This document shows positions 25,457 through 35,421 of a stretch of 64,000 bases of DNA, one piece after another. A program made the position numbers and the translations under genes. Within the stretch, counting starts at the first letter, position 1. Every line of letters begins with the position of its first letter. The notes under the pieces were generated by a model. It did no database searches and was not told the DNA's origin. It saw only the letters and a program-made list of their open reading frames with translations. Source of the stretch: Winkia neuii (GTDB taxonomy: Bacteria; Actinomycetota; Actinomycetes; Actinomycetales; Actinomycetaceae); contig NZ_CP118946.1 in the NCBI RefSeq assembly GCF_029011175.1, positions 2,104,680 through 2,168,679 of the forward strand, written 5' to 3'.

Positions 25457-26146
25457 ATGCATGGCGGCAATTACGTCCTGCACGCCCACGAGCTATCGGT
25501 CAAATACGGTAGCTATGAGGCGCTGCATCTTGATTCCCTAAAAATCACTGACACGGCTGGCGTGGTCGGCCTCTTCGGCCCTAACGGTGCGGGCAAAACC
25601 ACCTTGTTGCGCACCATTGTCGGCGACATTGAAAAGCATGGTGGCGCTCTAGAAGGGCCTGGCCGAGCCAAGATCGCCTACCTGCCCGACTCCCCATTCT
25701 TGTATGGGTGGTTGAAGGTAAAACAGTGCGAGCAGCTGTTCGCCTCGCGGCACCCGGATTTTCGCGCCGACATATTCGACGCATTCCTGGACGGCTCCAA
25801 AGTGAAGCCAGATCTAAAAGTCGGCGAACTATCTAAAGGCATGAACGAGCGGCTACACCTGGCATTGATCATGTCGCGTTCACCGCAACTCTACGTCCTA
25901 GACGAGCCACTCGGAGGCGTTGACCCCATTGGTCGCGACCAGCTGTTGCAGCTAATCCAACAGCTTAAGGCGCCTAACACCCCGGTGCTTTTTAGCACCC
26001 ACCTAATCAACAATGTGCAGCACATTTTTAACGAAGTAGTGCTGATTGACTCGGGCCGCCTAGTTGCGCACAGGGACATCCACTTCCTGCGCGAATTTGG
26101 CGAGGGCGACCTGGAGGCTGCTTACAAGAAGCTGGTGCAACAATGA
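25457..26146 (+). CDS. ABC transporter ATP-binding protein (ABC-2 exporter type)
   Basis: A 229-residue ATPase. Walker A (GLFGPNGAGKTTLLR), a signature with the unusual form ELSKGMNERL, Walker B (LYVLDEPLGGVDP) and H-switch (LFSTHLI) are present. The KGM signature is common in bacitracin/lantibiotic-type and YtrB-like exporters. It overlaps the membrane subunit by 4 bases, so the pair is probably a two-component exporter. Substrate unknown; no regulator is adjacent. The start codon has a poor ribosome-binding site. Confidence 0.88.
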   Translation: MHGGNYVLHAHELSVKYGSYEALHLDSLKITDTAGVVGLFGPNGAGKTTLLRTIVGDIEKHGGALEGPGRAKIAYLPDSPFLYGWLKVKQCEQLFASRHPDFRADIFDAFLDGSKVKPDLKVGELSKGMNERLHLALIMSRSPQLYVLDEPLGGVDPIGRDQLLQLIQQLKAPNTPVLFSTHLINNVQHIFNEVVLIDSGRLVAHRDIHFLREFGEGDLEAAYKKLVQQ

Positions 26147-26883
26147 CAGATACGAAACTCCTAGCTATCAAACATGGGCGCATCCTGGTGCCACTGATCG
26201 CCCTCAAATATTTACTGACTATTGCGGCGCCAGCCATCGACAACATCGCCGTGGCCATGGCATACGAGCTTGGCTGCCTAATCTTGGTGGTGGCATTAGC
26301 GGTGTACGCCATCCATTCGGTGCTGCGACTGACCGGCGTGTGTGACGACCGGTTGGCATTGCTGTCACCCACTAGTCGGATCACCCTAGCGGCAAAGAAC
26401 ATGGCGATCCTTGCCGGCTACCTGATTGTCAGCTACCTAGCCAGCTACATTCCGACTTTCCGCGAGAGCAAACCGGATATGGCGCACTATCTTCTGCCCA
26501 TTCCCAACTACTGCATTTCGGTTTTCACGGGGCTGTCACTAATGCTCTTCATCAGCTACCTGCTGAAATCGGTTCGCAAGCGTTTTGCCCTGGTAGTGTC
26601 CGCGTGGATTAGCTACGCGGCGGTCACGGCTGCGGGTTTGGCCGGGATAGTGCTATCCCTGAGCGGCATGTACGACCAGCCGCACTGGCTCGTGGGGGCA
26701 GCCCCCGGCGCGAAGGGGTTCAACTTTTACTCAGGAATAATTCCCACCTGCATCGTGGGAGTCACCCCCTCGGTAAAGGTCATACTTGCGGTCATGGGCG
26801 CAAACCTGGCCGCCGGGATCATCTTCTTCGCGGGCGCCTACATGTTGCAGCGTAGGCGGAACAATTACTTGCCCGTCAAGTAG
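26143..26883 (+). CDS. ABC-2-like membrane subunit
   Basis: A 246-residue membrane protein with six predicted helices, translationally coupled (ATGA) to the ATPase. The long polar segments and lack of an EAA loop fit an ABC-2-type exporter subunit rather than an importer permease. The sequence family is not recognised, and the call rests mainly on topology and coupling. It ends just before the convergent CYTH gene. Confidence 0.7.
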   Translation: MTDTKLLAIKHGRILVPLIALKYLLTIAAPAIDNIAVAMAYELGCLILVVALAVYAIHSVLRLTGVCDDRLALLSPTSRITLAAKNMAILAGYLIVSYLASYIPTFRESKPDMAHYLLPIPNYCISVFTGLSLMLFISYLLKSVRKRFALVVSAWISYAAVTAAGLAGIVLSLSGMYDQPHWLVGAAPGAKGFNFYSGIIPTCIVGVTPSVKVILAVMGANLAAGIIFFAGAYMLQRRRNNYLPVK

Positions 26884-26886
26884 CGG

Positions 26887-27375
26887 CTACGCCCTCTCCC
26901 AGGTGCTGAAAGGCTTCTTGGAGAGGGCGGCGTTCGTGTAGGCGAAGTCCTCGCTGACCTCTTCGCCCACCCAGGCGGGCAGGTCGGCGCGGGTTAGGGC
27001 GCTGACGCGGTCCTGGCCTGGTTCGTCTTCAATTTCGAGGACGACGAGGCCGGCGTTTGCGCCCTCGAATACATCTACCGTCCACAGCGCCGCCGGGACG
27101 GAGAGGTCATAGCGCACCTTTTCTACGACCCCACTGCACATGCGCAGCAGGCCGGGGGCGTCGGTGGGTGGGATTACGTATTCGAATTCGGGTCGGGCCA
27201 GTCCCGTCTGTTTTCCTTTTATGGTCAGGAAGGCTCGCTGACCAAATTGGCGCACGCGCACGACCTTTTGTGGCTCGGCCAGCAAATACCCCTGTCTGAT
27301 CGGGGCGGATCTGGCCACCAGGTCGCGCCAGCCGGCACCGGATACTAGAAACTTTCGTTCAACTTCAACACCCAT
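26887..27375 (-). CDS. CYTH domain protein
   Basis: A 162-residue protein with the N-terminal ExExK motif of the CYTH superfamily (GVEVERKFLV), followed by alternating Arg/Lys/Glu strands (VVRVRQFGQRAFLTIKGK, EFEYVIP, KVRYDLSV, VLEIEDE) that form a triphosphate tunnel. Family members include inorganic triphosphatases, thiamine triphosphatase and CyaB cyclases; short bacterial forms are usually triphosphatases. Start 27375 places the motif at the N-terminus and is leaderless; longer forms are unlikely. Divergent from rlmB. Confidence 0.88.
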   Translation of the reverse strand: MGVEVERKFLVSGAGWRDLVARSAPIRQGYLLAEPQKVVRVRQFGQRAFLTIKGKQTGLARPEFEYVIPPTDAPGLLRMCSGVVEKVRYDLSVPAALWTVDVFEGANAGLVVLEIEDEPGQDRVSALTRADLPAWVGEEVSEDFAYTNAALSKKPFSTWERA

Positions 27376-27382
27376 GGAAACC

Positions 27383-27388
27383 ACCCTA
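27383..27388 (-). promoter_or_regulatory. -10 of leaderless promoter, CYTH gene
   Basis: TAGGGT on the minus strand ends 7 bases before the ATG at 27375, placing transcription start at the codon. Confidence 0.5.
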
Positions 27389-27425
27389 ACGGCTGGTGGC
27401 TTGCTGATCTGGTCGCATCGCCAGC

Positions 27426-27431
27426 TAAGAT
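27426..27431 (+). promoter_or_regulatory. -10 of leaderless promoter, rlmB
   Basis: TAAGAT followed by 6 bases and ATG 27438; TTGCTG (27401-27406) is a possible -35 at 19 bases. No Shine-Dalgarno site. Confidence 0.6.
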
Positions 27432-27437
27432 GCTTAC

Positions 27438-28424
27438 ATGAGTCAACATGATGGACGGCCAGCAGGTTCGAAGCGGCGAGTATCCAAGAAGGGACCAACT
27501 AAGGGTTCAGGCGGTAAGAATAGGCGCGCCCTCGCCGGGAAGGGCCCCACCCCGAAGGCGGAAAACCGCCCCTATCACGCCGCGTACAAGCGTAAGCAGT
27601 ACCGTGAGGTGCGCGAGAAGGCCGCTCAGGCTCAGGCAGCAGCCAAAGCCCGCAAGGCCGTCATTAAGGTATCCGAGGGCCATGAGCTGGTTATAGGCCG
27701 CAACTCGGTTGCCGAGGCCGTGGCCGCGGGCATCAAGATCACCCGCATGTTCATCGCGGGTGGGGCCGCCAAAGACGACCGTATGGGCCAGGCCTTCCGG
27801 GTGGCCACAGCTGCGGGCGCGCCCATTTTGCAGGTCGATCGCGAGGACTTGGACTATGCCACCGATGGTGCCGTCCACCAGGGGGTCGCCATTGAGGTGC
27901 CCGAATACGAATACTTTACGCTGTCAGACCTGTTTGCCAAGGCGGCCGACTCGGATAAGCCGGGGCTGATCGTCGCCCTCGATCATGTTACCGACCCGCA
28001 CAATCTTGGGGCGGTACTGCGCTCCGGCGGTGCCTTCGGGGCCAGCGGCGTGCTCATCCCCACGCGCAATTCGGCCTCGGTAAACGCAACCGTGTGGAAG
28101 GTGTCCGCTGGCGCCCTCGGTCGCATTCCTGTAGCGCGCGAGGCCAACCTGGTGCACGCCCTCAAAGAATGCAAGAAGCACGGCTACTTCATTGTGGGCC
28201 TGGATGCGGGGGGCAGTGAAACGACGCGCAACTTGACCGTGGCAGACGAACCAATAGTACTGGTAACCGGGGCGGAAGGGTCCGGGCTGTCGCGGCTGGT
28301 GCGCGAGACCTGCGACGTGATCGCCTCCATCCCCATCCACGCTGCTGTCGAATCTCTGAATGCGGCCGTGGCCACCGGGATCGCCATCTGCGACATTGCC
28401 CAGGCGCGCAGCCAAGCAAAGTAG
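27438..28424 (+). CDS. rlmB: 23S rRNA (guanosine-2'-O-)-methyltransferase RlmB-like
   Basis: SPOUT-class rRNA ribose methyltransferase, 328 residues. A basic, disordered N-terminal extension of about 75 residues (typical of actinobacteria) precedes the substrate-binding domain (LVIGRNSVAEAV). The three TrmH motifs are clear: NLGAVLRSGGAFGASGVLIP, VLVTGAEGSGLSRL and SLNAAVATGIA. It probably modifies G2251 of 23S rRNA using S-adenosylmethionine, as in E. coli RlmB. Transcribed from its own leaderless promoter. Confidence 0.93.
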   Translation: MSQHDGRPAGSKRRVSKKGPTKGSGGKNRRALAGKGPTPKAENRPYHAAYKRKQYREVREKAAQAQAAAKARKAVIKVSEGHELVIGRNSVAEAVAAGIKITRMFIAGGAAKDDRMGQAFRVATAAGAPILQVDREDLDYATDGAVHQGVAIEVPEYEYFTLSDLFAKAADSDKPGLIVALDHVTDPHNLGAVLRSGGAFGASGVLIPTRNSASVNATVWKVSAGALGRIPVAREANLVHALKECKKHGYFIVGLDAGGSETTRNLTVADEPIVLVTGAEGSGLSRLVRETCDVIASIPIHAAVESLNAAVATGIAICDIAQARSQAK

Positions 28425-28570
28425 CCGCATCGAGGGCGACAGTAGGGGCGCCCGAACACAATCCGTGGGCACGAAGTCGACTGAAAAGTAAAACTAGCCT
28501 AAACTCTTGTAGGTAGAACCACCTGTTCTACGCGGGAAGGCTAAGGCCGCCCGACAGTCGATCCAAATAG

Positions 28571-29866
<1,296 letters not shown>

Positions 29867-29886
29867 GGCGCTCTCTAACTAGTGCC

Positions 29887-29930
29887 AGCACCCGACCGAA
29901 TTGCCCGCGCAGGCGCCACGGCCGGGTGCT
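29887..29930 (+). terminator. Terminator after purA
   Basis: AGCACCCG (29887-29894) pairs with CGGGTGCT (29923-29930); the stem continues for three more pairs past one mismatch. Weak T-tract. Confidence 0.55.
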
Positions 29931-30200
29931 TAGCTTCTGTTGGGGCGGACCGCCGCGCCAACATTTATTCCCCATTTCACATTTTAATAAACATTAAATG
30001 TGTTCCCAACGTACATGCAGTTCCGCCGGTATGTATTAGAGATTTTCTTTAATTCATTAAATGTATTTAACTCTGTTCCAACCCCTCGGTTTGCATACAT
30101 AAGATTCCTTCTATACCGTGGTTTCGACACATAAGCCATATGTGTATTAAGTCTGCGAAATCATAGGAGATTCTCGCACAAACGCAAAAGGAAACGTTAA
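29931..30200 (+). promoter_or_regulatory. AT-rich upstream region with inverted repeat
   Basis: The base composition falls sharply here. CATTAAATGT occurs twice (near 29992 and 30054), each followed by a GTTCCCAAC/GTTCCAACC motif. A TTGCAT/TATACC pair near 30090-30118 may be a promoter. The inverted repeat ACACATA-5-TATGTGT (30127-30145) lies just downstream of it and could be an operator for the secreted-protein gene. Confidence 0.45.
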
Positions 30201-30734
30201 ATGAAAATACGATCTACAGCAGCAACACTTATCTTATCTATTGGCCTAATGGGATTTGCTGCCCCTACTTTTATGGACACTAGCGCGCTAGCTGCAGACA
30301 GCCCCACAATTCAACATGAAGAATCGGCTGGTATATTATCAAAAACCAGCGATTCGACTCTGTTATTAAAGCCTGCAACAGGTGTCGCTGTAGACCTCCA
30401 AAAACTGACAATTACTCAAAATGGGAAAACGGAAAAACTACCAACGACTGGCACAGACAAAAACGGCTCCGAAATAAACATTCGTTACGCAAGAGTTAAG
30501 TCTGGCATCGAAATTCGCGCCGTGTCAGCCTACACTTTCTTCGGAGTAGGTAAGTGCCTTACTGGAGTCGGAGGTGGAGTAATAGCAGGTGGAACCACCG
30601 GCGGTCTTGGCGGCGCGGCAGTTGGTACTGTTACTCTACCTTTAGTAGGCACCGTTAGTGGCGGAGCAGTCGGACTGATTGGAGGAGCTGTAGGTGGAGG
30701 ACTCACAGGCGCAGCGGCAAGCTGCTTCGACTAA
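30201..30734 (+). CDS. Secreted glycine-zipper protein, bacteriocin-like
   Basis: A 177-residue protein with a Sec signal peptide (cleavage near ALA/AD, residue 31-32) and a charged middle region (33-110). Residues 115-177 form a Gly/Ala/Val glycine-zipper domain bounded by two cysteines (Cys119 and Cys175). The hydrophobic C-terminal domain with flanking cysteines resembles secreted pore-forming bacteriocin-type peptides, but I do not recognise the family. The gene is AT-rich relative to the genome, and a small membrane-protein gene overlaps its end. Alternatives are a cell-envelope or toxin component. Confidence 0.7.
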   Translation: MKIRSTAATLILSIGLMGFAAPTFMDTSALAADSPTIQHEESAGILSKTSDSTLLLKPATGVAVDLQKLTITQNGKTEKLPTTGTDKNGSEINIRYARVKSGIEIRAVSAYTFFGVGKCLTGVGGGVIAGGTTGGLGGAAVGTVTLPLVGTVSGGAVGLIGGAVGGGLTGAAASCFD

Positions 30735-30921
30735 GACGCGGGCGCTTTACGCCATCGGATCTGCCGTGGCGGCGCTTCTTTCCGCCTTCTTTTTCATGAT
30801 TGTCATAGGAAAGTCTGCCGTCTTTTCCTTCTTCGGAAACCCAATATTCATTTTTGGAACCCTAAACGCATTCATACAGCTACTTGCTCTGGCAAAACAG
30901 GCCAAACCAAAAGACAACTAG
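30694..30921 (+). CDS. Small membrane protein overlapping the glycine-zipper gene (immunity-like)
   Basis: A 75-residue protein beginning GTG at 30694, overlapping the preceding gene by 41 bases in another frame. GGAGG sits 8 bases upstream, although that sequence also encodes glycines. After a polar N-terminus of about 17 residues come two hydrophobic segments (about 19-40 and 45-67) and a Lys-rich end. Topology and coupling fit an immunity protein for the upstream product; this is inference. Confidence 0.55.
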   Translation: MEDSQAQRQAASTKTRALYAIGSAVAALLSAFFFMIVIGKSAVFSFFGNPIFIFGTLNAFIQLLALAKQAKPKDN

Positions 30922-31274
30922 CAACCTAACCAGCACTGGCGGCACCGGCCGCGCTATCCGCGCGCAAACTTTAGCTGTTCTTGAACCGTTAAAGAAGATT
31001 TGAGGGCCCGTTATGCCCGAAAGGTTGAAGCACAGTATTTCTTGTAGAGGTAACTGGGGAGCTCAACGTAGAGGTCGAGGTCACTTTTTGAGAGGCGGTT
31101 CCTCGCCCAAAGGAACCTGCATACCACGAATGCTGGATACCTGAGTCACCTCCCAGAAGTCCAGATTTAGTCTCCGAGCAATTGCATGGGGCCGCAGCCG
31201 CACTGCCTCCACGAATGACGGTGATATACGCAGTTTTGCTTCAAGCGGCGAAAGAGCGAATTACGGTCAGTCAT
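30922..31274. other. Non-coding or decayed stretch before hsdR end
   Basis: No convincing gene. A 43-codon plus-strand ORF (31013-31144) has a possible GAGGG site but no recognisable product. A minus-strand frame with no clear start may be a remnant. A short GGTTCC/GGAACC hairpin lies near 31096-31116. Confidence 0.4.
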
Positions 31275-34200
31275 CTAGCCCTCCTCTGCTGCAAGATGTT
31301 CGGCTTGTTCGATTATGAGTTTGACGGCTTCTTCTTGTTTGTCTGGCGGATATTTGTGCTTAGCTAGGAGCCGTTTGATGCGTGAACGCATTCGCGCCCG
31401 CACGGTTTCTTTCAACGTCCAGTCGATGGTGGCTGAGCGTTGAATGGTCGCCACTAGTTCACGGGCAATGGTTTTGAGGGTTTCGTCGCCCATTTCCATG
31501 ATGGCCGAGTCATTTTGGATGATCGCGTCATAGAGGGCGACTTCCGCCTCGCTCAACCCAAGGTCTGCTGCGCGTTTCTGATTTTCCCGCATTTCTTTGG
31601 CGAGGGCTACAAGCTCGGCGATAATTTCAGCAGTTGTCAAAGAGCGATTCGTGTAGCGTTTGACGGCTTCGGTAAGCATTTCAGAGAATTTACGTGACTG
31701 AACCAGGTTTGTTCGCTGCAAGGTGTGGATCTGGTCGTTTAGTAGGCGGCGCAACAGGCCGAGTTGCAGATTAGGCTTGCCGCTCTTGCCGATGGAATCC
31801 AAGAATTCATCCGACAGCAGGGACAGTTCCGGGGTCTCCATGCCTGCAAACTGGTAAACGTCGACAACCTGATCTGCAGTAACTGATTCGTTGACCAGCT
31901 GCGCTAGTACCGAGTCAATGTTGCCCTTGCCAATCCACGCCCCACCCGCATCGGGGTTAAGGATTTTCAACGCAGCGGTGCGCACGTCGGTAAACAGACG
32001 CACGTCATCGTGGATGGCTTCTGCTTCTGGGCGGGCTGCCACCAGTGCGTAAGCCTTGGCTAGAGCTAGCACCTGGTCGTTATAACGCTTAGTCACGTCC
32101 TCGTCGGAAAGTACAAAGTCCAGCACCGTCGCGTACTGGGCTAAGCGTTCAGCGGACGTAAGATCGGGCGATGAATCGTAGGTGATCGGGTGCAAGATGC
32201 CTTTGATGACGTCATACTTTTCTTGCATCACGTTGATGAGCTCATCAATTGGCACGCCGGCTTGTTCGCGGTCCGATGGTGAATAAACGGCAAGAGCCTT
32301 TTGCAGTGAAGTGAACAGCCCGATGTAGTCAACGATAAGGCCGCCAGGCTTGTCTTTGAATCTGCGGTTCACCCTTGCGATAGCCTGCATGAGGCCCGCG
32401 CCTTGCATGGGCTTATCTACGTACATGGTGTGAAGCGAGGGGGCATCGAAACCGGTGAGCCACATGTCCCGCACGATCACGATCTCAAGCTCATCGTCGG
32501 GATTCTTCGCGCGAAGCTTTAGATCTCTACGATCATCCTTGGAATGAATATGCGGCTGGAAATTCGCCGGGTCTGTGGCCGAGCCAGTCATCACAACTTT
32601 GATCTTGCCCTTGTCCAGATCGTCTGAGTGCCATTCGGGGCGAAGCGCCGTGATCTTCTCATACAATTCGACGGCGATCCGCCGGCTCATCGTCACAATC
32701 ATTGCCTTACCACGCATCGCGGCGCGGCGTTCTTCCCAATGCGCGACGATATCGGCAGCCACCTTATCTAGCCGGGAATTTGCGCCGACGAGCGCTTCAA
32801 GCTGAGACCATTTGGTCTTGGCGCGCTCGGACGAATCCGTAGTGTCGCCTTCGCTAGCCTCATCGACTAGTTGGTCAACCTGTTCGAGGGCATCATCTGC
32901 GATACTGATCTTCGCGAGCCTGGACTCATAGAAGATCTTGACTGTCGCGCCATCTTCGACTGCACGGGTCAGGTCATAGATGTCAACGTATTCGCCGAAT
33001 ACTGCTCGGGTGGAACGGTCATTGGACTCGATAGGCGTGCCCGTAAAACCCAGGAACGTAGCGTTGGGTAAAGCATCGCGCAGATGCTTGGCCAGCCCAG
33101 CTTTGAGGTGACCTTTCGCGTCCAGGGTTTCTTCGAAACCGTACTGGGAGCGGTGTGCCTCGTCGGCTACCACCACCACGTTCCGGCGGTCAGTGAGTAC
33201 CGGGTTAACGTCCCCGTCCTCACCGGGCGCGAACTTGTGCAGCGTGGTAAATACGATGCCGCCAGAGACTCGCGTCAGCAGCCGGCGCAGATCATCTCGT
33301 CCCTCTGCCTGCACCGGTGTTTCAGGCAGGATCTTTGCTGGGGCAAAGACCTCGCCGAAAAGCTGATCGTCAAGATCATTACGGTCTGTGATGAACACAA
33401 GCGTCGGGTTAGCCATACGCGGGTCACGCATGAGCTTCGCGGCAAAAAATACCATCTCAAAGCTCTTGCCTGAGCCTTGGGTGTGCCACACCACGCCACC
33501 ACGACGGTCGCCATCTGGCCCGGAAGCGTGCACCGTCGACTCAACAGCCGCGTTCACCGCCCAATATTGGTGATACTTCGCCACCCGCTTGATCAAGGCC
33601 CGCCTGCGCTGCCCTGTTGCTTGATCTGTTATGGGTTCGTCAGAAAACACCACGAAATTGCGCAGGATGTCGAGGAACCGTTCAGGGGCAAACACACCCT
33701 TGAGCAACACCTCAAGGGCAGGGCGGTTGGTAATCACGTCGCGCCCGTCAATGGTCTTCCACGGCGCATAATGTTCAAACCCGCCGGTGAACGAGCTCAT
33801 CGCTGCCGCTGTACCATCCGAGATAACGGTCACCACGTTCGGAACAAAAACCGAGGGAATCTGAGAACGATAGGTTTGGATTTGGTTCCAGGCATGGCGC
33901 ATGGTGGCGTGCTCGTCAGCAGGATTCTTCAACTCCATTAAGCCAACCGGCAGCCCATTAAGGAACACCAACACGTCCGGGCGGCGATTATGGCCATTCT
34001 CGATGATCGTGAACTGGTTGAGTGCCAACCAGTCGTTGTTTTCTGGATTCTTAAAATCAATCAGACGCAACAACTGGGTGACGGTCTGCCCGTCAGAGGC
34101 TTTCGTCTCCACCGGCACACCCTTGACCATCAGATCATGTAGTCGCTGGTTCTCCAGCACTGTGTTTTGAGAATCCGCACGCTGAACACGCCCCAACGCA

Positions 34201-34400
34201 TCAGCAATCAACTGCGTGGAAGCTTCGGGGTTTAGCCGCAACAGAGCAGCCTTCAACCGATCCCACAACACCACATCAAAGGGATGTTCGCGCACCTCAC
34301 CAACCGCAGTGTCTACTGGACCGTATCCGGTGCGGTAGCCAATCTCGCGCAGCCAATCCAGCGCGGCTTGTTCGACCGTCGATTCGTTAAACCTGGTCAT
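31275..34400 (-). CDS. hsdR: Type I restriction endonuclease, R subunit
   Basis: Motor and nuclease subunit of a type I restriction-modification system, 1041 residues. The N-terminal PD-(D/E)xK nuclease shows PDVLVFLNGLPVGLMELKNP (catalytic Asp, Glu-x-Lys). Superfamily 2 helicase motifs follow: Walker A in HTQGSGKSFEM, DEAH in VVADEAHRSQYG, FLGFTGTPI and MYVDKPMQGAGLMQAIARVNR. Start ATG 34400 overlaps rhuM by 14 bases; a GTG at 34409 is possible. All motifs are intact, so it should be active with HsdM and HsdS. Confidence 0.95.
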   Translation of the reverse strand: MTRFNESTVEQAALDWLREIGYRTGYGPVDTAVGEVREHPFDVVLWDRLKAALLRLNPEASTQLIADALGRVQRADSQNTVLENQRLHDLMVKGVPVETKASDGQTVTQLLRLIDFKNPENNDWLALNQFTIIENGHNRRPDVLVFLNGLPVGLMELKNPADEHATMRHAWNQIQTYRSQIPSVFVPNVVTVISDGTAAAMSSFTGGFEHYAPWKTIDGRDVITNRPALEVLLKGVFAPERFLDILRNFVVFSDEPITDQATGQRRRALIKRVAKYHQYWAVNAAVESTVHASGPDGDRRGGVVWHTQGSGKSFEMVFFAAKLMRDPRMANPTLVFITDRNDLDDQLFGEVFAPAKILPETPVQAEGRDDLRRLLTRVSGGIVFTTLHKFAPGEDGDVNPVLTDRRNVVVVADEAHRSQYGFEETLDAKGHLKAGLAKHLRDALPNATFLGFTGTPIESNDRSTRAVFGEYVDIYDLTRAVEDGATVKIFYESRLAKISIADDALEQVDQLVDEASEGDTTDSSERAKTKWSQLEALVGANSRLDKVAADIVAHWEERRAAMRGKAMIVTMSRRIAVELYEKITALRPEWHSDDLDKGKIKVVMTGSATDPANFQPHIHSKDDRRDLKLRAKNPDDELEIVIVRDMWLTGFDAPSLHTMYVDKPMQGAGLMQAIARVNRRFKDKPGGLIVDYIGLFTSLQKALAVYSPSDREQAGVPIDELINVMQEKYDVIKGILHPITYDSSPDLTSAERLAQYATVLDFVLSDEDVTKRYNDQVLALAKAYALVAARPEAEAIHDDVRLFTDVRTAALKILNPDAGGAWIGKGNIDSVLAQLVNESVTADQVVDVYQFAGMETPELSLLSDEFLDSIGKSGKPNLQLGLLRRLLNDQIHTLQRTNLVQSRKFSEMLTEAVKRYTNRSLTTAEIIAELVALAKEMRENQKRAADLGLSEAEVALYDAIIQNDSAIMEMGDETLKTIARELVATIQRSATIDWTLKETVRARMRSRIKRLLAKHKYPPDKQEEAVKLIIEQAEHLAAEEG

Positions 34401-35421
34401 GTTCTTCACTTACCTGTTCTGCCTGGACAGCAAATCTATCGAAATCCGATTCATAGGCCAGGTCTTGTGCGACCCGGAATTTAGAGAATTCCTCCAACGC
34501 GCGCGCATCAGCAATCTTCTTTGAAATCTTTCCCGCATTATCTAACAGTTCGCGACTGTCAAGGGTTAGCACCTTGTCAAGAAACTGAGCCCATTCTTCC
34601 ATAGTCGTAGGGATGTGCCGCTCGGCTCGTGACTCAGCAAGATTCAAATATGCCTCAACCACCCGACCTAAATCGTCAAGCTCACTCTTGGTTAGATAGT
34701 TCTTGCCTACAGTCACATCACCCGCAAGCACCTTCCCGTCAGGAGAGTTTTTCCACGAGGTTAAACCCATATGCGGTTTACTAGCATCCGCTCGCTCGAC
34801 GATGAGTTCAGCTGCGGTGTGCCCATGGACGGCGTAATGCAGCTTATTCTGCACAGTAGCAAAGAAAGTTCGGGTGGTTGGTGCCTGCGGGTCATAATCA
34901 ACAGCCGTTGAATAGATGTCAGTGATCTTCTGATAGAAACGCCTCTCCGAGAGCCTGATCTCACGGACTTCTTGCAGCAGCTTCTCAAAATAGTCCTCGC
35001 CAAGAATCTTACCGGCCTCCATGCGCTCACGGTCTATGACGTAGCCGCGCAAAGTAAAATCGCGCAGGATACCAGTAGCCCACTGGCGGAACTGAGTGGC
35101 GCGTATCGAGTTCACCCGATAGCCAACCGAGATAATCGCATCCAGATTGTAGTGCTGGATTGATCGCGTGACCTGCCGAGAACCTTCCTGGCGAACTATC
35201 CGGAATTTCCGGATAGTTGCCCCTTCGGATAACTCACCAGACTCGTAGATGTTGGATAAGTGCTCGCTGACGGTTCGCACATCCACATCGAAAAGCTCCG
35301 CCATCAACGCCTGTGTGAGCCAAATAGTGCCTTCTTCATAACGCACCTCGACACTGTTGGCCTCACCAGAAGTAAAGACCAAAAACTGGGCAGAGCTATG
35401 CTTGACCAATTTCCTAGACAC
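34387..35421 (-). CDS. rhuM: RhuM family protein
   Basis: A 344-residue cytosolic protein of the RhuM (virulence RhuM / cell filamentation) family, often found inside type I restriction operons. Family signatures are WLTQALMAELFDVDVRTVSEHL (N-terminal HTH-like), IQHYNLDAIISVGYRVNS, and RATQFRQWATGILRDFTLRGYVIDRERM. The GTG start overlaps hsdS by 8 bases and its stop overlaps hsdR. Role is unproven; an accessory or control function for the restriction system is inferred from location. Confidence 0.9.
   Translation of the reverse strand: MSRKLVKHSSAQFLVFTSGEANSVEVRYEEGTIWLTQALMAELFDVDVRTVSEHLSNIYESGELSEGATIRKFRIVRQEGSRQVTRSIQHYNLDAIISVGYRVNSIRATQFRQWATGILRDFTLRGYVIDRERMEAGKILGEDYFEKLLQEVREIRLSERRFYQKITDIYSTAVDYDPQAPTTRTFFATVQNKLHYAVHGHTAAELIVERADASKPHMGLTSWKNSPDGKVLAGDVTVGKNYLTKSELDDLGRVVEAYLNLAESRAERHIPTTMEEWAQFLDKVLTLDSRELLDNAGKISKKIADARALEEFSKFRVAQDLAYESDFDRFAVQAEQVSEEHDQV

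Noticed and set aside
31182-31367. 61-aa plus-strand ORF over the hsdR end
   Set aside because: Antisense to hsdR for about half its length, no ribosome-binding site and no protein-like features.
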